Assembly (NCBI RefSeq): GCF_025060755.1
Contig: NZ_JANYUY010000001.1
Coordinates: forward strand, 124,001 to 188,000
Length of the DNA stretch: 64,000 nucleotides
From: Paenibacillus doosanensis
GTDB lineage: Bacteria; Bacillota; Bacilli; Paenibacillales; NBRC-103111
Direction of reading: 5' to 3'
Positions within the stretch are counted from its first letter, which is position 1, and each line of letters begins with the position of its first letter. Below, one piece after another: positions 41,984 through 49,933 of this stretch. The notes below the pieces were generated by a model. It did no database searches, was not told the DNA's origin, and saw only the letters and a list, made by a program, of their open reading frames with translations. A program made the translations under genes and the position numbers.

Positions 41984-42472
41984 CTAGCTGCCGCTTCGTG
42001 CAAACCCTTCCTCACGAAGATACTCCTCGGCTTCCTCATAGGTTTCGAAGGCCGATTCCAGGTTGTGCCGATCGTATAAATACCACAGCTCGTCTTCGTA
42101 ATACAACCGCAGCGTGTGGTTTTCCGGGCCGATCCACAGCTCTTCGCCGCCTTCGGCCGGTTCAGAGGAAGATCGCTTCGCATTCTGCGGCGTACTCGGC
42201 GACAGCGAGCGGATGGAAGCCGTCAGCAAGCCGCGCAGCTCCTCTTCGGAGAAATCGCGGATATTGACAAGCCCCTTCTCATCGGTCGCATATCCCTTCA
42301 GATGACCGGCGTAAACGAAGCCATTGCCGTTTTTATGCAGATGGTAGACGACGTTTTTGCGGTCGTAGGCGCTGTCTTCATACTGAAAATTGACCCGCCC
42401 CAACGAAACGTCCTTGCGCTGCAGCTCCGGAAACGATTCGACTACGGCCAGTTTTTGTTCAAAAGTAAGCAT
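41984..42472 (-). CDS. Uncharacterised 162-residue protein
   Basis: ATG 42472 follows AGGAGG by seven bases. The product is acidic and mostly alpha/beta, with RVNFQYEDSAYDRKNVVYHLHKNGNGFVYAG in the first half and LWIGPENHTLRLYYEDELWYLYDRHNLESAFETYEEAEEYL in the second. I recognise no named domain; the texture resembles a cytosolic stress- or DNA-associated small protein but this is not evidence of function. It is monocistronic with its own terminator and is divergent from thiM. Confidence 0.75.
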   Translation of the reverse strand: MLTFEQKLAVVESFPELQRKDVSLGRVNFQYEDSAYDRKNVVYHLHKNGNGFVYAGHLKGYATDEKGLVNIRDFSEEELRGLLTASIRSLSPSTPQNAKRSSSEPAEGGEELWIGPENHTLRLYYEDELWYLYDRHNLESAFETYEEAEEYLREEGFARSGS

Positions 42473-42691
42473 TCTTTTCCTCCTGATATCCTACTAAGTC
42501 GATTTGTTGATTATAGCACAGGATGCTGCGAACACCAATGAAACCGGCACGGTCCTTCTCCGGAGTGCGCAAGAACGGCTGTTAACCGCCGCTTTCGCGG
42601 GTTGGCAAGCTTCCCCGGTTGGTTTATGATTAGCAGAAAGACGCTCTATGCTATAAAGCACAATAAAGAACGAAGGATGGATGAAAATATA

Positions 42692-43504
42692 ATGGACAAT
42701 AAAGCTATCGCCGCCTTATGGCGGCAAGTCAAGGAAATGAAGCCGCTCGTTCATAATATTACCAACGTAGTGGTGACCAACTTCACGGCCAACGGGCTGC
42801 TGGCGCTTGGAGCCTCGCCCGTCATGGCCTATGCGAAGGAGGAAGTCGCGGATATGGCGGCTATCGCCGGAGCTCTGGTTCTGAACATCGGAACGCTGAC
42901 CGCCGAAGAAGTAGAGGCGATGATCATCGCCGGCCAATCGGCCAACGAGCACGGCGTTCCGGTTATTTTCGATCCGGTCGGCGCCGGGGCGACCGCGTAC
43001 CGGACCGAAACGTCGCGGAGGCTGCTGCGCGAAGTGAAGGTCGCCGTGCTGCGGGGCAACGCCGCGGAGGTGGCCAACGTCGTCGGCGAGAGCCGCGCCA
43101 TCAAGGGCGTCGACGCCGGAGCCGACGGAGGCGATGCGGCCGCGTTGGCGAAGCGGGCGGCGCAGCAGCTCGGCTGCATCGTCGTCGTCACCGGCGAAGA
43201 GGACATGGCCAGCGACGGCGACGCCACCTACGCGGTGGCCGGCGGCCACCCGATCTTGACGCGCGTGACAGGCACGGGATGCCTGCTCACCAGCGTGATC
43301 GGCGCGTTCGCCGCCGCAGCCGCAGGAGCCTCGCGCCCGCTCCTTGAAGGCGCGGTCGCCGCGCTGGCCGGCTACAGCGTCGCCGCCGAGCGGGCCGCAG
43401 GCGAACGCCCTGCTCCGGGCAGCTTCGCCGTACGCTTCCTCGACGAGCTCGCCGAGCTGAGCGGCGAAGAGCTCGAACGCTCCGCCCGGGTGAGACGTGT
43501 TTAA
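42692..43504 (+). CDS. thiM: Hydroxyethylthiazole kinase
   Basis: ThiM phosphorylates 4-methyl-5-(2-hydroxyethyl)thiazole for thiamine salvage. The 270-residue product has [60 protein letters not shown] and the kinase anion hole [14 protein letters not shown] with the catalytic Cys. I prefer ATG 42692, which gives the family's usual opening; ATG 42677 is possible. Neither has an ideal ribosome site. There is no adjacent thiE or thiD, and no TPP riboswitch is visible in the 220-base leader. Confidence 0.92.
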   Translation: MDNKAIAALWRQVKEMKPLVHNITNVVVTNFTANGLLALGASPVMAYAKEEVADMAAIAGALVLNIGTLTAEEVEAMIIAGQSANEHGVPVIFDPVGAGATAYRTETSRRLLREVKVAVLRGNAAEVANVVGESRAIKGVDAGADGGDAAALAKRAAQQLGCIVVVTGEEDMASDGDATYAVAGGHPILTRVTGTGCLLTSVIGAFAAAAAGASRPLLEGAVAALAGYSVAAERAAGERPAPGSFAVRFLDELAELSGEELERSARVRRV

Positions 43505-43655
43505 AGCGCGCCCGTATCAAGCGCGAATCCCGCTTCGGCAACGCCTATCCTCTTGACGCGGCCGCTTCCTAATCGACCGTGGCCCGCACCAAAGGAGACT
43601 GCATCTCATATTGCTCCATTATCGGTTGCTCATTGGCTGCGTCATGACAACGACA

Positions 43656-43684
43656 AACCCCGGAACCTCATCGGTTCCGGGGTT
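43656..43684. terminator. Bidirectional terminator between thiM and modB
   Basis: AACCCCGGAACC pairs perfectly with GGTTCCGGGGTT around a five-base loop, flanked by A- and T-rich bases, between convergent genes. The rest of the 239-base gap holds no supported gene. Confidence 0.85.
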
Positions 43685-43743
43685 ATTTATGGACGGGCAG
43701 CAGCTTATCCGGCTCACGGGTGTCCCGTGAGCGATGGCTGCGG

Positions 43744-44415
43744 CTATGACGCAGGCTTGCGTCCCGTCAGCAGCAGCATCAGGAAAGAGATAGCGATCAT
43801 CGTGACGGTCCAGGACCAGGCCATCGGGTTATTGCCGGCGTCCACGGCCACATAAATCGCCGTAGGGATCGTCTGCGTCTTGCCGGGAATGTTGCCCGCT
43901 ATCATCAGCGTAGCCCCGAATTCGCCGAGCGCCCGGGCAAAGCCGAGAATATAGGCCGTCATCAGGGAAGGAAGCGTCATCGGCAGCGTTATATAGCGGA
44001 ACACCTGCCATTCGCTCGCTCCTATCGAGCGGCCGGCATCTTCCAAATCCCGACTGACCGAGGCAAAGCCGACCTTCATCGTCTGGTAGACGAGCGGAAA
44101 AGCGACGACGACCGCTGCAACGACGGCAGCCCACCAGGAGAAAATAATCGGCGCGGCAAACAGCCATTCGATGAGCTGCCCGAGCCAGCTTTTGCGGCCG
44201 AGCAGCACCAGAAGCAGGAAGCCGACGACCGTCGGAGGCAGCACAAGCGGCAGCATAAAGCCTGTTTCCAGTACCAGTTTTCCTCTAAACGATCTTCTGG
44301 ACATCCACCAGGCCGCGGCAATGCCAATAACGGTAACGATCACGCTGGATAGCAGCGCCACCTGCAAGGACAGCTTGATCGGCGCCCAAAACTCGCTCGC
44401 ATTCATAAGCTCCAC
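43744..44415 (-). CDS. modB: Molybdate ABC transporter permease
   Basis: The 223-residue product has five hydrophobic segments, the ModB-type FMLPLVLPPTVVGFLLLVLLG motif and the EAA-like loop DLEDAGRSIGASEWQVFRYITLPM, plus FARALGEFGATLMIAGNIPGKTQT. It forms the molybdate channel with ModA. Three bases separate modA from modB. No ModC ATPase follows, which is unusual; the convergent terminator comes next. Confidence 0.94.
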   Translation of the reverse strand: MELMNASEFWAPIKLSLQVALLSSVIVTVIGIAAAWWMSRRSFRGKLVLETGFMLPLVLPPTVVGFLLLVLLGRKSWLGQLIEWLFAAPIIFSWWAAVVAAVVVAFPLVYQTMKVGFASVSRDLEDAGRSIGASEWQVFRYITLPMTLPSLMTAYILGFARALGEFGATLMIAGNIPGKTQTIPTAIYVAVDAGNNPMAWSWTVTMIAISFLMLLLTGRKPAS

Positions 44416-44418
44416 CGC

Positions 44419-45273
44419 TTACTTGGAAGCGGCGGGCGTAAAACCATATTTGGCAAAAATATCTAACGCGTCCTTCGACTGTAAATAGGTGTAGAAGTCT
44501 TCGCTCTCTTTGCCGTGCTTGGTCGCCTTAACGATGCCGATCGGGTACTCGACCGCCGTGTACGTCTTCGGATCGACGGCAAAGGCGATCTTCACCTTAG
44601 ATGAGGTGAGCGCATCCGTCTTATAGACGAATCCGGCATCGGCATTGCCGGTTTCTACGTACTGCAGCACTTGTCTGACGTCTTTGCCCTGTACGGTTTT
44701 GGACTGCAGGCCCTCCCAGAGCTTGGCGTTCGTCAATGCTTCCTGTGCGTAGCTGCCTGCAGGTACGCTCTCCGGAATTCCGATAGCGATCTTCTTCACC
44801 TCGGGCTTCGTCAAGTCCGCCTCTTTGGAGACAGCGACCTTCCCGTCGGCCGGAACGACCGCGACAAGCTCATTGGTCAGCAGATTGTTCTGCTTCGCGG
44901 AGTCGATGAGCTGCTTGTCGACCAGCGCCTTCATATTTTTCGTTGCGGCGGACAAGAACAAATCCGCAGGAGCTCCCTGCTCGATTTGCTGCTGCAGCGA
45001 GCCCGACGCTCCGAAATTAAAGTTTAATTTGATATTGGCATGCGCCGCTTCATATTTGCCCTGCACTTCTTTGAGCGCGTCCGTCAGGCTGGCCGCCGCG
45101 GAGATCGTCAGTTCCACCTTCTCGGCCGGAGTCGGGCTCGTTTGGCTGACTTGCGAAGGAGCCGCGGCGTTTCCGCCTGCAGCAGGCTCTTGCTTGGTTC
45201 CGCATCCCGAGAACGTCAAGGCCAAACCGACGACGACAGACAAAACCATACTACTTTTAACTTTACCCCACAT
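44419..45273 (-). CDS. modA: Molybdate-binding lipoprotein
   Basis: The 284-residue product has a lipoprotein signal with Cys24 in TFSGC, a linker, and the ModA fold: TISAAASLTDALKEVQGKYE (the first oxyanion loop), NFGASGSLQQQIEQGAPADLFLSA, and NADAGFVYKTDA. It captures molybdate or tungstate outside the membrane. It is divergent from an HTH/PBP-like regulator, and a perfect palindrome (TTAGATATATCTAA) lies 24 bases upstream of its start. Confidence 0.95.
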   Translation of the reverse strand: MWGKVKSSMVLSVVVGLALTFSGCGTKQEPAAGGNAAAPSQVSQTSPTPAEKVELTISAAASLTDALKEVQGKYEAAHANIKLNFNFGASGSLQQQIEQGAPADLFLSAATKNMKALVDKQLIDSAKQNNLLTNELVAVVPADGKVAVSKEADLTKPEVKKIAIGIPESVPAGSYAQEALTNAKLWEGLQSKTVQGKDVRQVLQYVETGNADAGFVYKTDALTSSKVKIAFAVDPKTYTAVEYPIGIVKATKHGKESEDFYTYLQSKDALDIFAKYGFTPAASK

Positions 45274-45296
45274 ATTTCTCTCACCCTTTGTTATAT

Positions 45297-45310
45297 TTAG
45301 ATATATCTAA
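45297..45310. promoter_or_regulatory. Perfect palindrome upstream of modA
   Basis: TTAGATATATCTAA is a perfect 14-bp palindrome located between a TATAAT box (45327-45332, minus strand) and the modA start. In that place a bound protein would block elongation or initiation. It does not resemble the E. coli ModE box closely. Confidence 0.6.
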
Positions 45311-45359
45311 TGAAAAACAATACTCATTATACTTGTTTGCTGAGGCACATGTAAACCGT

Positions 45360-45393
45360 TGACCGATAACAAAAAGGTCATTTATGTTACAAT
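45360..45393 (+). promoter_or_regulatory. Dyad and -10 box before the HTH/PBP-like regulator
   Basis: TGACC-N11-GGTCA (45360-45380) is followed by TACAAT at 45388-45393, about 50 bases before the regulator start. The dyad covers the expected -35 position, consistent with autoregulation. Confidence 0.5.
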
Positions 45394-45440
45394 AGATTGC
45401 AGCCGAGGCGATCGGGTTCATTCATGCAAGGAGGAATCTC

Positions 45441-46397
45441 ATGACCAGCGACATATCCTATACGACCGAAGAAATCGCCAAACTGTTAAAAATATCGAAA
45501 CTGACCGTCTACGACCTGATTAAAAAAGGAGATCTGCCTTCTTATCGGGTGGGCAAGCAAATGCGCGTCGACGCCGCCGATCTCGAAGCCTACAAGCAGC
45601 GGGCCAAAACCGTTCCTGTGTCCGGGCAAGGACAGCCTGCGGCGGCGAATGCCTCCGTCTCGTCGGCACCCGCTCCATGGGCCGGCGGAGGCCGCCCCCT
45701 TGTCATTACAGGCCAAGATATTAGCCTCGACCTGCTCGCCAAGCATATGGAGAAGCAAATTCCCGGAGTGAGACCTCTACGCTCCTATGTAGGCAGTCTG
45801 GACAGCCTGATCTCGATGTACCGGGGCGAGTCGGACATTGTGAGCACCCATCTGCTCGACGGAGATACCGGAGAGTACAACATTCCTTATATCCGCAAGC
45901 TGCTCGTCGGCTCGCCCTATATCGTCGTCAACCTGGTATCGAGGCGCGCAGGCTTTTATGTTCAGCGGGGCAACCCGCTCAATCTGCAGCATTGGAGCGA
46001 TCTGCAGCGGCCGAAGCTGCGGCTCGTCAACCGGGAGAAGGGAGCGGGAGCCCGCGTCCTGCTGGACGAGCAGCTGCGCCTTCACGGCATTTCGCAGGCT
46101 GTCCTGGACGGATACGCCGAAGAGGAGCTTAGCCATATGGCGGTAGCGGGCAGAGTCGCCGCAGGCGATGCCGATGTAGGGGTCGGGATCGAGAAGGCGG
46201 CCGCTATCGTCGGAGGGATCGACTTCATTCCGCTCATTCAAGAGCGGTACGATCTTGTCATGATCCGGAAGCCCGACAACCGGGCATGGATCGACGCCGT
46301 GCTGCGTATCCTGCAATCGGAGGCTTTTCACAAAGAGCTGCGCACGATTTCCGGCTATGATCTGACGTTGACCGGACAAGTCTTGTACGAAGCTTGA
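45441..46397 (+). CDS. Excisionase-type HTH regulator with periplasmic-binding-protein-like domain
   Basis: The 318-residue protein has a MerR/excisionase-type DNA-binding domain at residues 1-55 (YTTEEIAKLLKISKLTVYDLIKKGDLPSYRVGKQMRV), a short linker, and from about residue 85 a PBP-like domain (VRPLRSYVGSLDSLISMYRGESDIVSTHLLDGDTGEYN, FYVQRGNPLNLQHWSDLQRPKLRLVNREKGAGARVLLDEQL). Such proteins are often linked to molybdate or tungstate transport and sense the oxyanion in the cytoplasm. AGGAGG lies seven bases before ATG 45441. It is divergent from modAB, so I infer it regulates them instead of a classical ModE. Confidence 0.9.
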   Translation: MTSDISYTTEEIAKLLKISKLTVYDLIKKGDLPSYRVGKQMRVDAADLEAYKQRAKTVPVSGQGQPAAANASVSSAPAPWAGGGRPLVITGQDISLDLLAKHMEKQIPGVRPLRSYVGSLDSLISMYRGESDIVSTHLLDGDTGEYNIPYIRKLLVGSPYIVVNLVSRRAGFYVQRGNPLNLQHWSDLQRPKLRLVNREKGAGARVLLDEQLRLHGISQAVLDGYAEEELSHMAVAGRVAAGDADVGVGIEKAAAIVGGIDFIPLIQERYDLVMIRKPDNRAWIDAVLRILQSEAFHKELRTISGYDLTLTGQVLYEA

Positions 46398-46421
46398 TTT
46401 CTTTTTTAGGGAACGCCAAAA

Positions 46422-46492
46422 AATCCCCTTCGGCCGGCAGCGGCAAAGTCCGTCGTTCTCGGAACTTTTTGCCTGTGCACCGCAAGGGGATT
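46422..46492. repeat. Two-tier hairpin after the HTH/PBP-like regulator
   Basis: The outer arms AATCCCCTT and AAGGGGATT are perfect inverses 71 bases end to end. Inside, GGCAAAGT pairs with ACTTTTTGCC, giving a second stem. It lies between convergent genes, 25 bases after the regulator stop, and may be a bidirectional terminator or an RNA-stabilising structure. Confidence 0.55.
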
Positions 46493-46531
46493 CGACTCTA
46501 ATCAAGCCCGCTGTCCCGGGCCAAAAACGTT

Positions 46532-47074
46532 CTAAGCTTCCGTGCCGAACAGCCCGAAGTAATGCTCCGTCCGCCCGACCCATTCATGTTCTCCGCACTC
46601 GATGCGGCGCTTCAAATCGTTCAAAGCGGCTGCCGCCTCAGCGCCGTCCTTTTCGCTAAGCTCTCCTTGGAGCATAGCTTCGCGCCATTCGTCTTCATCC
46701 AGCACATAGAGCGCCCGATTCGGGAGCAGCACCAGATCGAGATACCAATCGTAAATCACCGGGATGCCTTCGCTATTGAGCTCCATCGATTGAATAATAT
46801 CGAAATACCACTGTACGACGCGGCCTCCCGCATCTGCCATGACCGTTAAGCTGTAGTTGGCATCGGCAGGGAACAGCATCAGCCAAGCGTATCCGTCGTC
46901 GGCAATGCAGACGGTATCGCTCTCTCCGTAAGTGACGCGCAGCGGCTCCCGCACCTCGTCCAGCCGCAAAATCGCAATGTATCCGCGAAATATGCCGTCA
47001 TCGACATAGCTCTGCTCGTACCGCTTCCGGACAACGCGCCCCCAGCCGGGACGGTTGGCAATCTTCCGTTTCAT
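46532..47074 (-). CDS. DUF402-family protein
   Basis: The 180-residue product carries a DUF402 domain (WYFDIIQSMELNSEGIPVIYDWYLDLVLLPNRALYVLDEDEW), found in nucleoside phosphatase-like and RNA-associated proteins; relatives such as NtdP/YgaC hydrolyse nucleoside tri- and diphosphates. Conserved D and E residues that bind metal are in place. Its substrate is not certain. ATG 47074 follows GGGGGG. It appears to be its own unit. Confidence 0.82.
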   Translation of the reverse strand: MKRKIANRPGWGRVVRKRYEQSYVDDGIFRGYIAILRLDEVREPLRVTYGESDTVCIADDGYAWLMLFPADANYSLTVMADAGGRVVQWYFDIIQSMELNSEGIPVIYDWYLDLVLLPNRALYVLDEDEWREAMLQGELSEKDGAEAAAALNDLKRRIECGEHEWVGRTEHYFGLFGTEA

Positions 47075-47225
47075 CCCTGTCCCCCCTTAACAAAACGTCG
47101 GCAAAGCGCCGAGCGTTAGGTCCGCAGGATTGTCTCCGAATGATTACGCAAATTTTCGAATACCGGACGCTGAACCGTACTGATGTCCGACATATCGATG
47201 TCCTCAAGATCGATCCTCCCCCCGC

Positions 47226-47711
47226 TTACTTGGCGCGCAGCAAAGATCCGATATATGCATGCGCGTTATCGGTCAAATATTCGGCCGCCAGATCGAGCTT
47301 TTTGCTCTGCAGGAACATTTTGACCAACGTGCTGCTGGTGTTCAAATGCTTGGTGGTCGGAGTCAAATATACCGTTTCGGCCAAGCACGCCTTCCGGTTG
47401 TACTGCTCCAGCTTAATCTCGTAATCGAGGTCCGTCGACCCGCGAATGCCGCGGATAATGGCGTCGATGTGATTTTCCTGGATGTAATCCGCAATAATTC
47501 CCGGATACTGCACGACGCTCAGCGACTGCTGCAGATGGTCCGTAGACAAGCGGATGATCTCATACCTCTCTTCCGCCGAAAACATATAATTTTTCGAGCG
47601 GTTGCTCGCAACTACGACGTCGATATGGTCGAACAATCTTGCCGCCCGTTCCAATATATTCAGATGGCCGAGAGTAAACGGATCGAACGATCCCGGATAA
47701 ATAGCTTTCAT
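47226..47711 (-). CDS. CoaD-like (pantetheine-phosphate adenylyltransferase family) protein
   Basis: The 161-residue product has the nucleotidyltransferase T-x-G-H motif (GSFDPFTLGHLNI, Thr13 to His16), RSKNYMFSAEERYEII, IIRGIRGSTDLDYE and TSSTLVKM, all at CoaD positions and full CoaD length. CoaD joins AMP to 4'-phosphopantetheine in coenzyme A synthesis. Several normally strict positions differ (FLMP becomes YLTP, and FISSS/YISSS becomes LNTSS), and the usual rsmD neighbour is absent, so this may be a paralogue with a different acceptor. It follows two uncharacterised genes in the same direction. Confidence 0.78.
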   Translation of the reverse strand: MKAIYPGSFDPFTLGHLNILERAARLFDHIDVVVASNRSKNYMFSAEERYEIIRLSTDHLQQSLSVVQYPGIIADYIQENHIDAIIRGIRGSTDLDYEIKLEQYNRKACLAETVYLTPTTKHLNTSSTLVKMFLQSKKLDLAAEYLTDNAHAYIGSLLRAK

Positions 47712-47735
47712 AACAGTCTCCTCCCTGCGTTGTCC

Positions 47736-47963
47736 TCATTCGCCTACGTCGAATTTGCCTTCCTCGATCTGTTCTTTCATCAATTCCAGCGTCTTCAGAC
47801 TGCCGAGCAAATAATGCTGCTTCTCCTTCGTATCGACTACGCTCACGGGCGTATCTTTAATTTGCTGAATTTTCTCCTCCAGCCAGGCTATCATGATTTC
47901 TTTTCTCATCTTCAAGTCCTCCGTGTCGGGATTATAAGTCAGAATATACCTAATCCGTTCCAT
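47736..47963 (-). CDS. Small uncharacterised helical protein
   Basis: The 75-residue product (MERIRYILTYNPDTEDLKMRKEIMIAWLEEKIQQIKD...) is charged and helical, with no recognised family. Its ATG lies inside the 3' end of the preceding gene (14-base overlap) and 24 bases separate it from the CoaD-like gene, so it looks co-transcribed and translationally coupled. An alternative TTG at 47969 is possible. Confidence 0.6.
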   Translation of the reverse strand: MERIRYILTYNPDTEDLKMRKEIMIAWLEEKIQQIKDTPVSVVDTKEKQHYLLGSLKTLELMKEQIEEGKFDVGE

Positions 47964-48747
47964 TTTCAACCGCTGCGCCCGGCATCACCGCGACATAAGT
48001 ATTCAGCGCCCGAATAATCACATCCGTATGCATACCGGTCCGCTGATGAATACGCCGGGCCCACTCTCCAGTTTCCTCCATCTCCAGCTTGCTTTCCCGG
48101 ATCAGCCCTTCGCTGCAGCTCACAAAGCTGTTCCAGCGGTCGAACTCCCAATGCCGCACTTCGTTATGCTCGGTAAAACGCATTTCGACCAAAGGATATC
48201 GGAGCAAGGATTGAGAGGTATTAGCGGCGGCTATAAATTCGTTCATCTCGATAGGCTCCAAGGAAAATGTCTGCTCGCTGATTTTGCCGTTCGGGCGTAT
48301 GTAGGTGAACTTCGCTTCATTCCGCCCTGCGGGCAGCTCTGCTTTTATCCTCCCGCCTGCGACAAATCCGTCCAGCTCATCCTGGGTAAAATCTTCGCAT
48401 GAGGCGTCAATCAATATCGGCTCGATCCATTGATCACCCAAATCGCAAAAATATGTTTGCCCTCGCTCGCCCACTGCGATCACCGCGACATGCGCTCGGG
48501 GCGTATGCAAATGATGACCGATTGGATAAGACTCGATGCCGTTCTTGCCAAATTCGTGCATAAGCCACAGCGCCAAATCAAAGCAGTTGCCGGACGTGCC
48601 GAACTGCCGCCGGTGCTCTTCCATCATTTGAACGGTCCGCTGCCTGCCGGGGGCGCCTTGAGAAATGTGCCATGCCTTCGTCAACGTCTCCATCGGATGA
48701 TGATCGAACTGTCTCCAAACTTTAACGATGTCCACAGATGCTCTCAT
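47950..48747 (-). CDS. Papain-like-fold protein with Cys-His-Asp triad (NAT/transglutaminase-like)
   Basis: The 265-residue product shows GTSGNCFDLALWLMHEFGKNGIE near residue 52, then PRAHVAVIAVGERGQTYFCDLGDQW about 30 residues later. The Cys, the His and the Asp are spaced like the triad of arylamine N-acetyltransferases and microbial transglutaminase-like proteins. No close named family is recognised. It has no signal peptide. ATG 48747 follows GAGGAAC. It leads a minus-strand unit with a small gene and the CoaD-like gene, which hints at use of a CoA or pantetheine derivative, but that is inference. Confidence 0.68.
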   Translation of the reverse strand: MRASVDIVKVWRQFDHHPMETLTKAWHISQGAPGRQRTVQMMEEHRRQFGTSGNCFDLALWLMHEFGKNGIESYPIGHHLHTPRAHVAVIAVGERGQTYFCDLGDQWIEPILIDASCEDFTQDELDGFVAGGRIKAELPAGRNEAKFTYIRPNGKISEQTFSLEPIEMNEFIAAANTSQSLLRYPLVEMRFTEHNEVRHWEFDRWNSFVSCSEGLIRESKLEMEETGEWARRIHQRTGMHTDVIIRALNTYVAVMPGAAVENGTD

Positions 48748-48825
48748 TTTTCGTTCCTCACCGCTTCTGTTATTGTACCCGCTCTCATTTTACCATATTA
48801 TGTAACCGTTATGCGAAAAGAAAAA

Positions 48826-48859
48826 GCCCTCCCGTTTGCCGTCGGACAAACAGAAGGGC
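48826..48859 (-). terminator. Terminator of the DeoR-family gene
   Basis: GCCCT-GTTTG and CAAAC-AGGGC form an interrupted stem followed on the minus strand by TTTTTC, 15 bases past the deoR-family stop. Confidence 0.75.
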
Positions 48860-48873
48860 GCTCGCGGATCGCG

Positions 48874-49644
48874 CTAAACGCAGGCCGGAATTTGATGCAC
48901 GTTAACGGACAATTCCGTCAGCTGCCTAATCGTATCGGCATCGGTTTTCTCATCGGTAATCACATGCTGAATCTGCTCCCACGAAGCGACATGGGCCAGC
49001 GATTGCAGGCCGAATTTGCTGTAATCCGCAAGCACGTAGATCGTATCGGCGATGCCGATCATCTTTTGCTTGATCAGCGCCTGCAGCTCGTTGAACTCGC
49101 TGAGCCCCCGCCGCAGATGCAGCCCCTTACAGGATATGAACGCCTTGTCGACGTGATAGGTGCTCAGAGACCGCTCGGCCAGCGGGCCCACATAGGATAA
49201 CGACCGGGGAGAAAGCAGTCCTCCGGTCGAGATGACCTTCACCTTTTCTTTCGTGCTCAGCTCGATCGCTACCTTGATTGAATTGGTCAGCACCGTCAGC
49301 GGAATGTCCGGCAAATGCTGGGCCATATACCATGCGGTAGAGCTGGCGTCGAGAATAATCCGGTCATGCTCGTTAACATGGCCGACCGCCGCTTGGGCAA
49401 TCCTCCGCTTCTCGTCCGCATTGGTCGTTTCCCGCTCGATATACGGCGTTTCCGCCTGGGAGGAAGGAATGCTGACCGCCCCGCCATGGCTGCGCAGCAG
49501 CTTTCCCTCGCTTTCCAGCTTATCCAAGTCGCGGCGGATCGTCTCCTCCGTCACCTCGCATATTGCACTAAGCTCCGTCACGCGGATACTGCCCCGTTCG
49601 TTGACGAGCTGTACGATTTTTTGCCATCTTTGGGCTACAAGCAT
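48874..49644 (-). CDS. DeoR-family transcriptional regulator
   Basis: The 256-residue protein has the DeoR helix-turn-helix (IRVTELSAICEVTEETIRRDLDKLESEGKLLRSHGGAV) and the DeoR C-terminal sugar-phosphate sensor (DRIILDASSTAWYMAQHL, TGGLLSPRSLSYVGPLAERSL, VLADYSKFG). It is divergent from the isomerase-like gene at 49934 across 289 bases, and I infer that it represses that gene until a sugar phosphate is present. ATG 49644 follows GAGGG. Confidence 0.93.
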   Translation of the reverse strand: MLVAQRWQKIVQLVNERGSIRVTELSAICEVTEETIRRDLDKLESEGKLLRSHGGAVSIPSSQAETPYIERETTNADEKRRIAQAAVGHVNEHDRIILDASSTAWYMAQHLPDIPLTVLTNSIKVAIELSTKEKVKVISTGGLLSPRSLSYVGPLAERSLSTYHVDKAFISCKGLHLRRGLSEFNELQALIKQKMIGIADTIYVLADYSKFGLQSLAHVASWEQIQHVITDEKTDADTIRQLTELSVNVHQIPACV

Positions 49645-49933
49645 CGTGATCCCTCATTCATTTCTCGTTATCATCCAACATCGGACAAGCGGCTAGGCCC
49701 GCTTCCCGCGCGCTGCGCGCTTGATTCGAATTTTCCGGCAGTATGCCCGGCAACGAATTCCAATGACTAATATTGTACAACAAGATCGCCGATCGCACTA
49801 GCTTGATCAGGTCCCGCAGCAAAGATATTTTTGGAAAAAGAAGGATACCCAGCGTCCGATTTCTTTTGTATAATAATACAAACGCAAACAAAACCAAATT
49901 CGCTGAATCGAAGGAGGCCTACGAGAACACGCT

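Noticed and set aside
42473-42691. TPP riboswitch ahead of thiM.
   Set aside because: The conserved CTGAGA and ACCTGATCTGGATAATGCC-type landmarks are not present.
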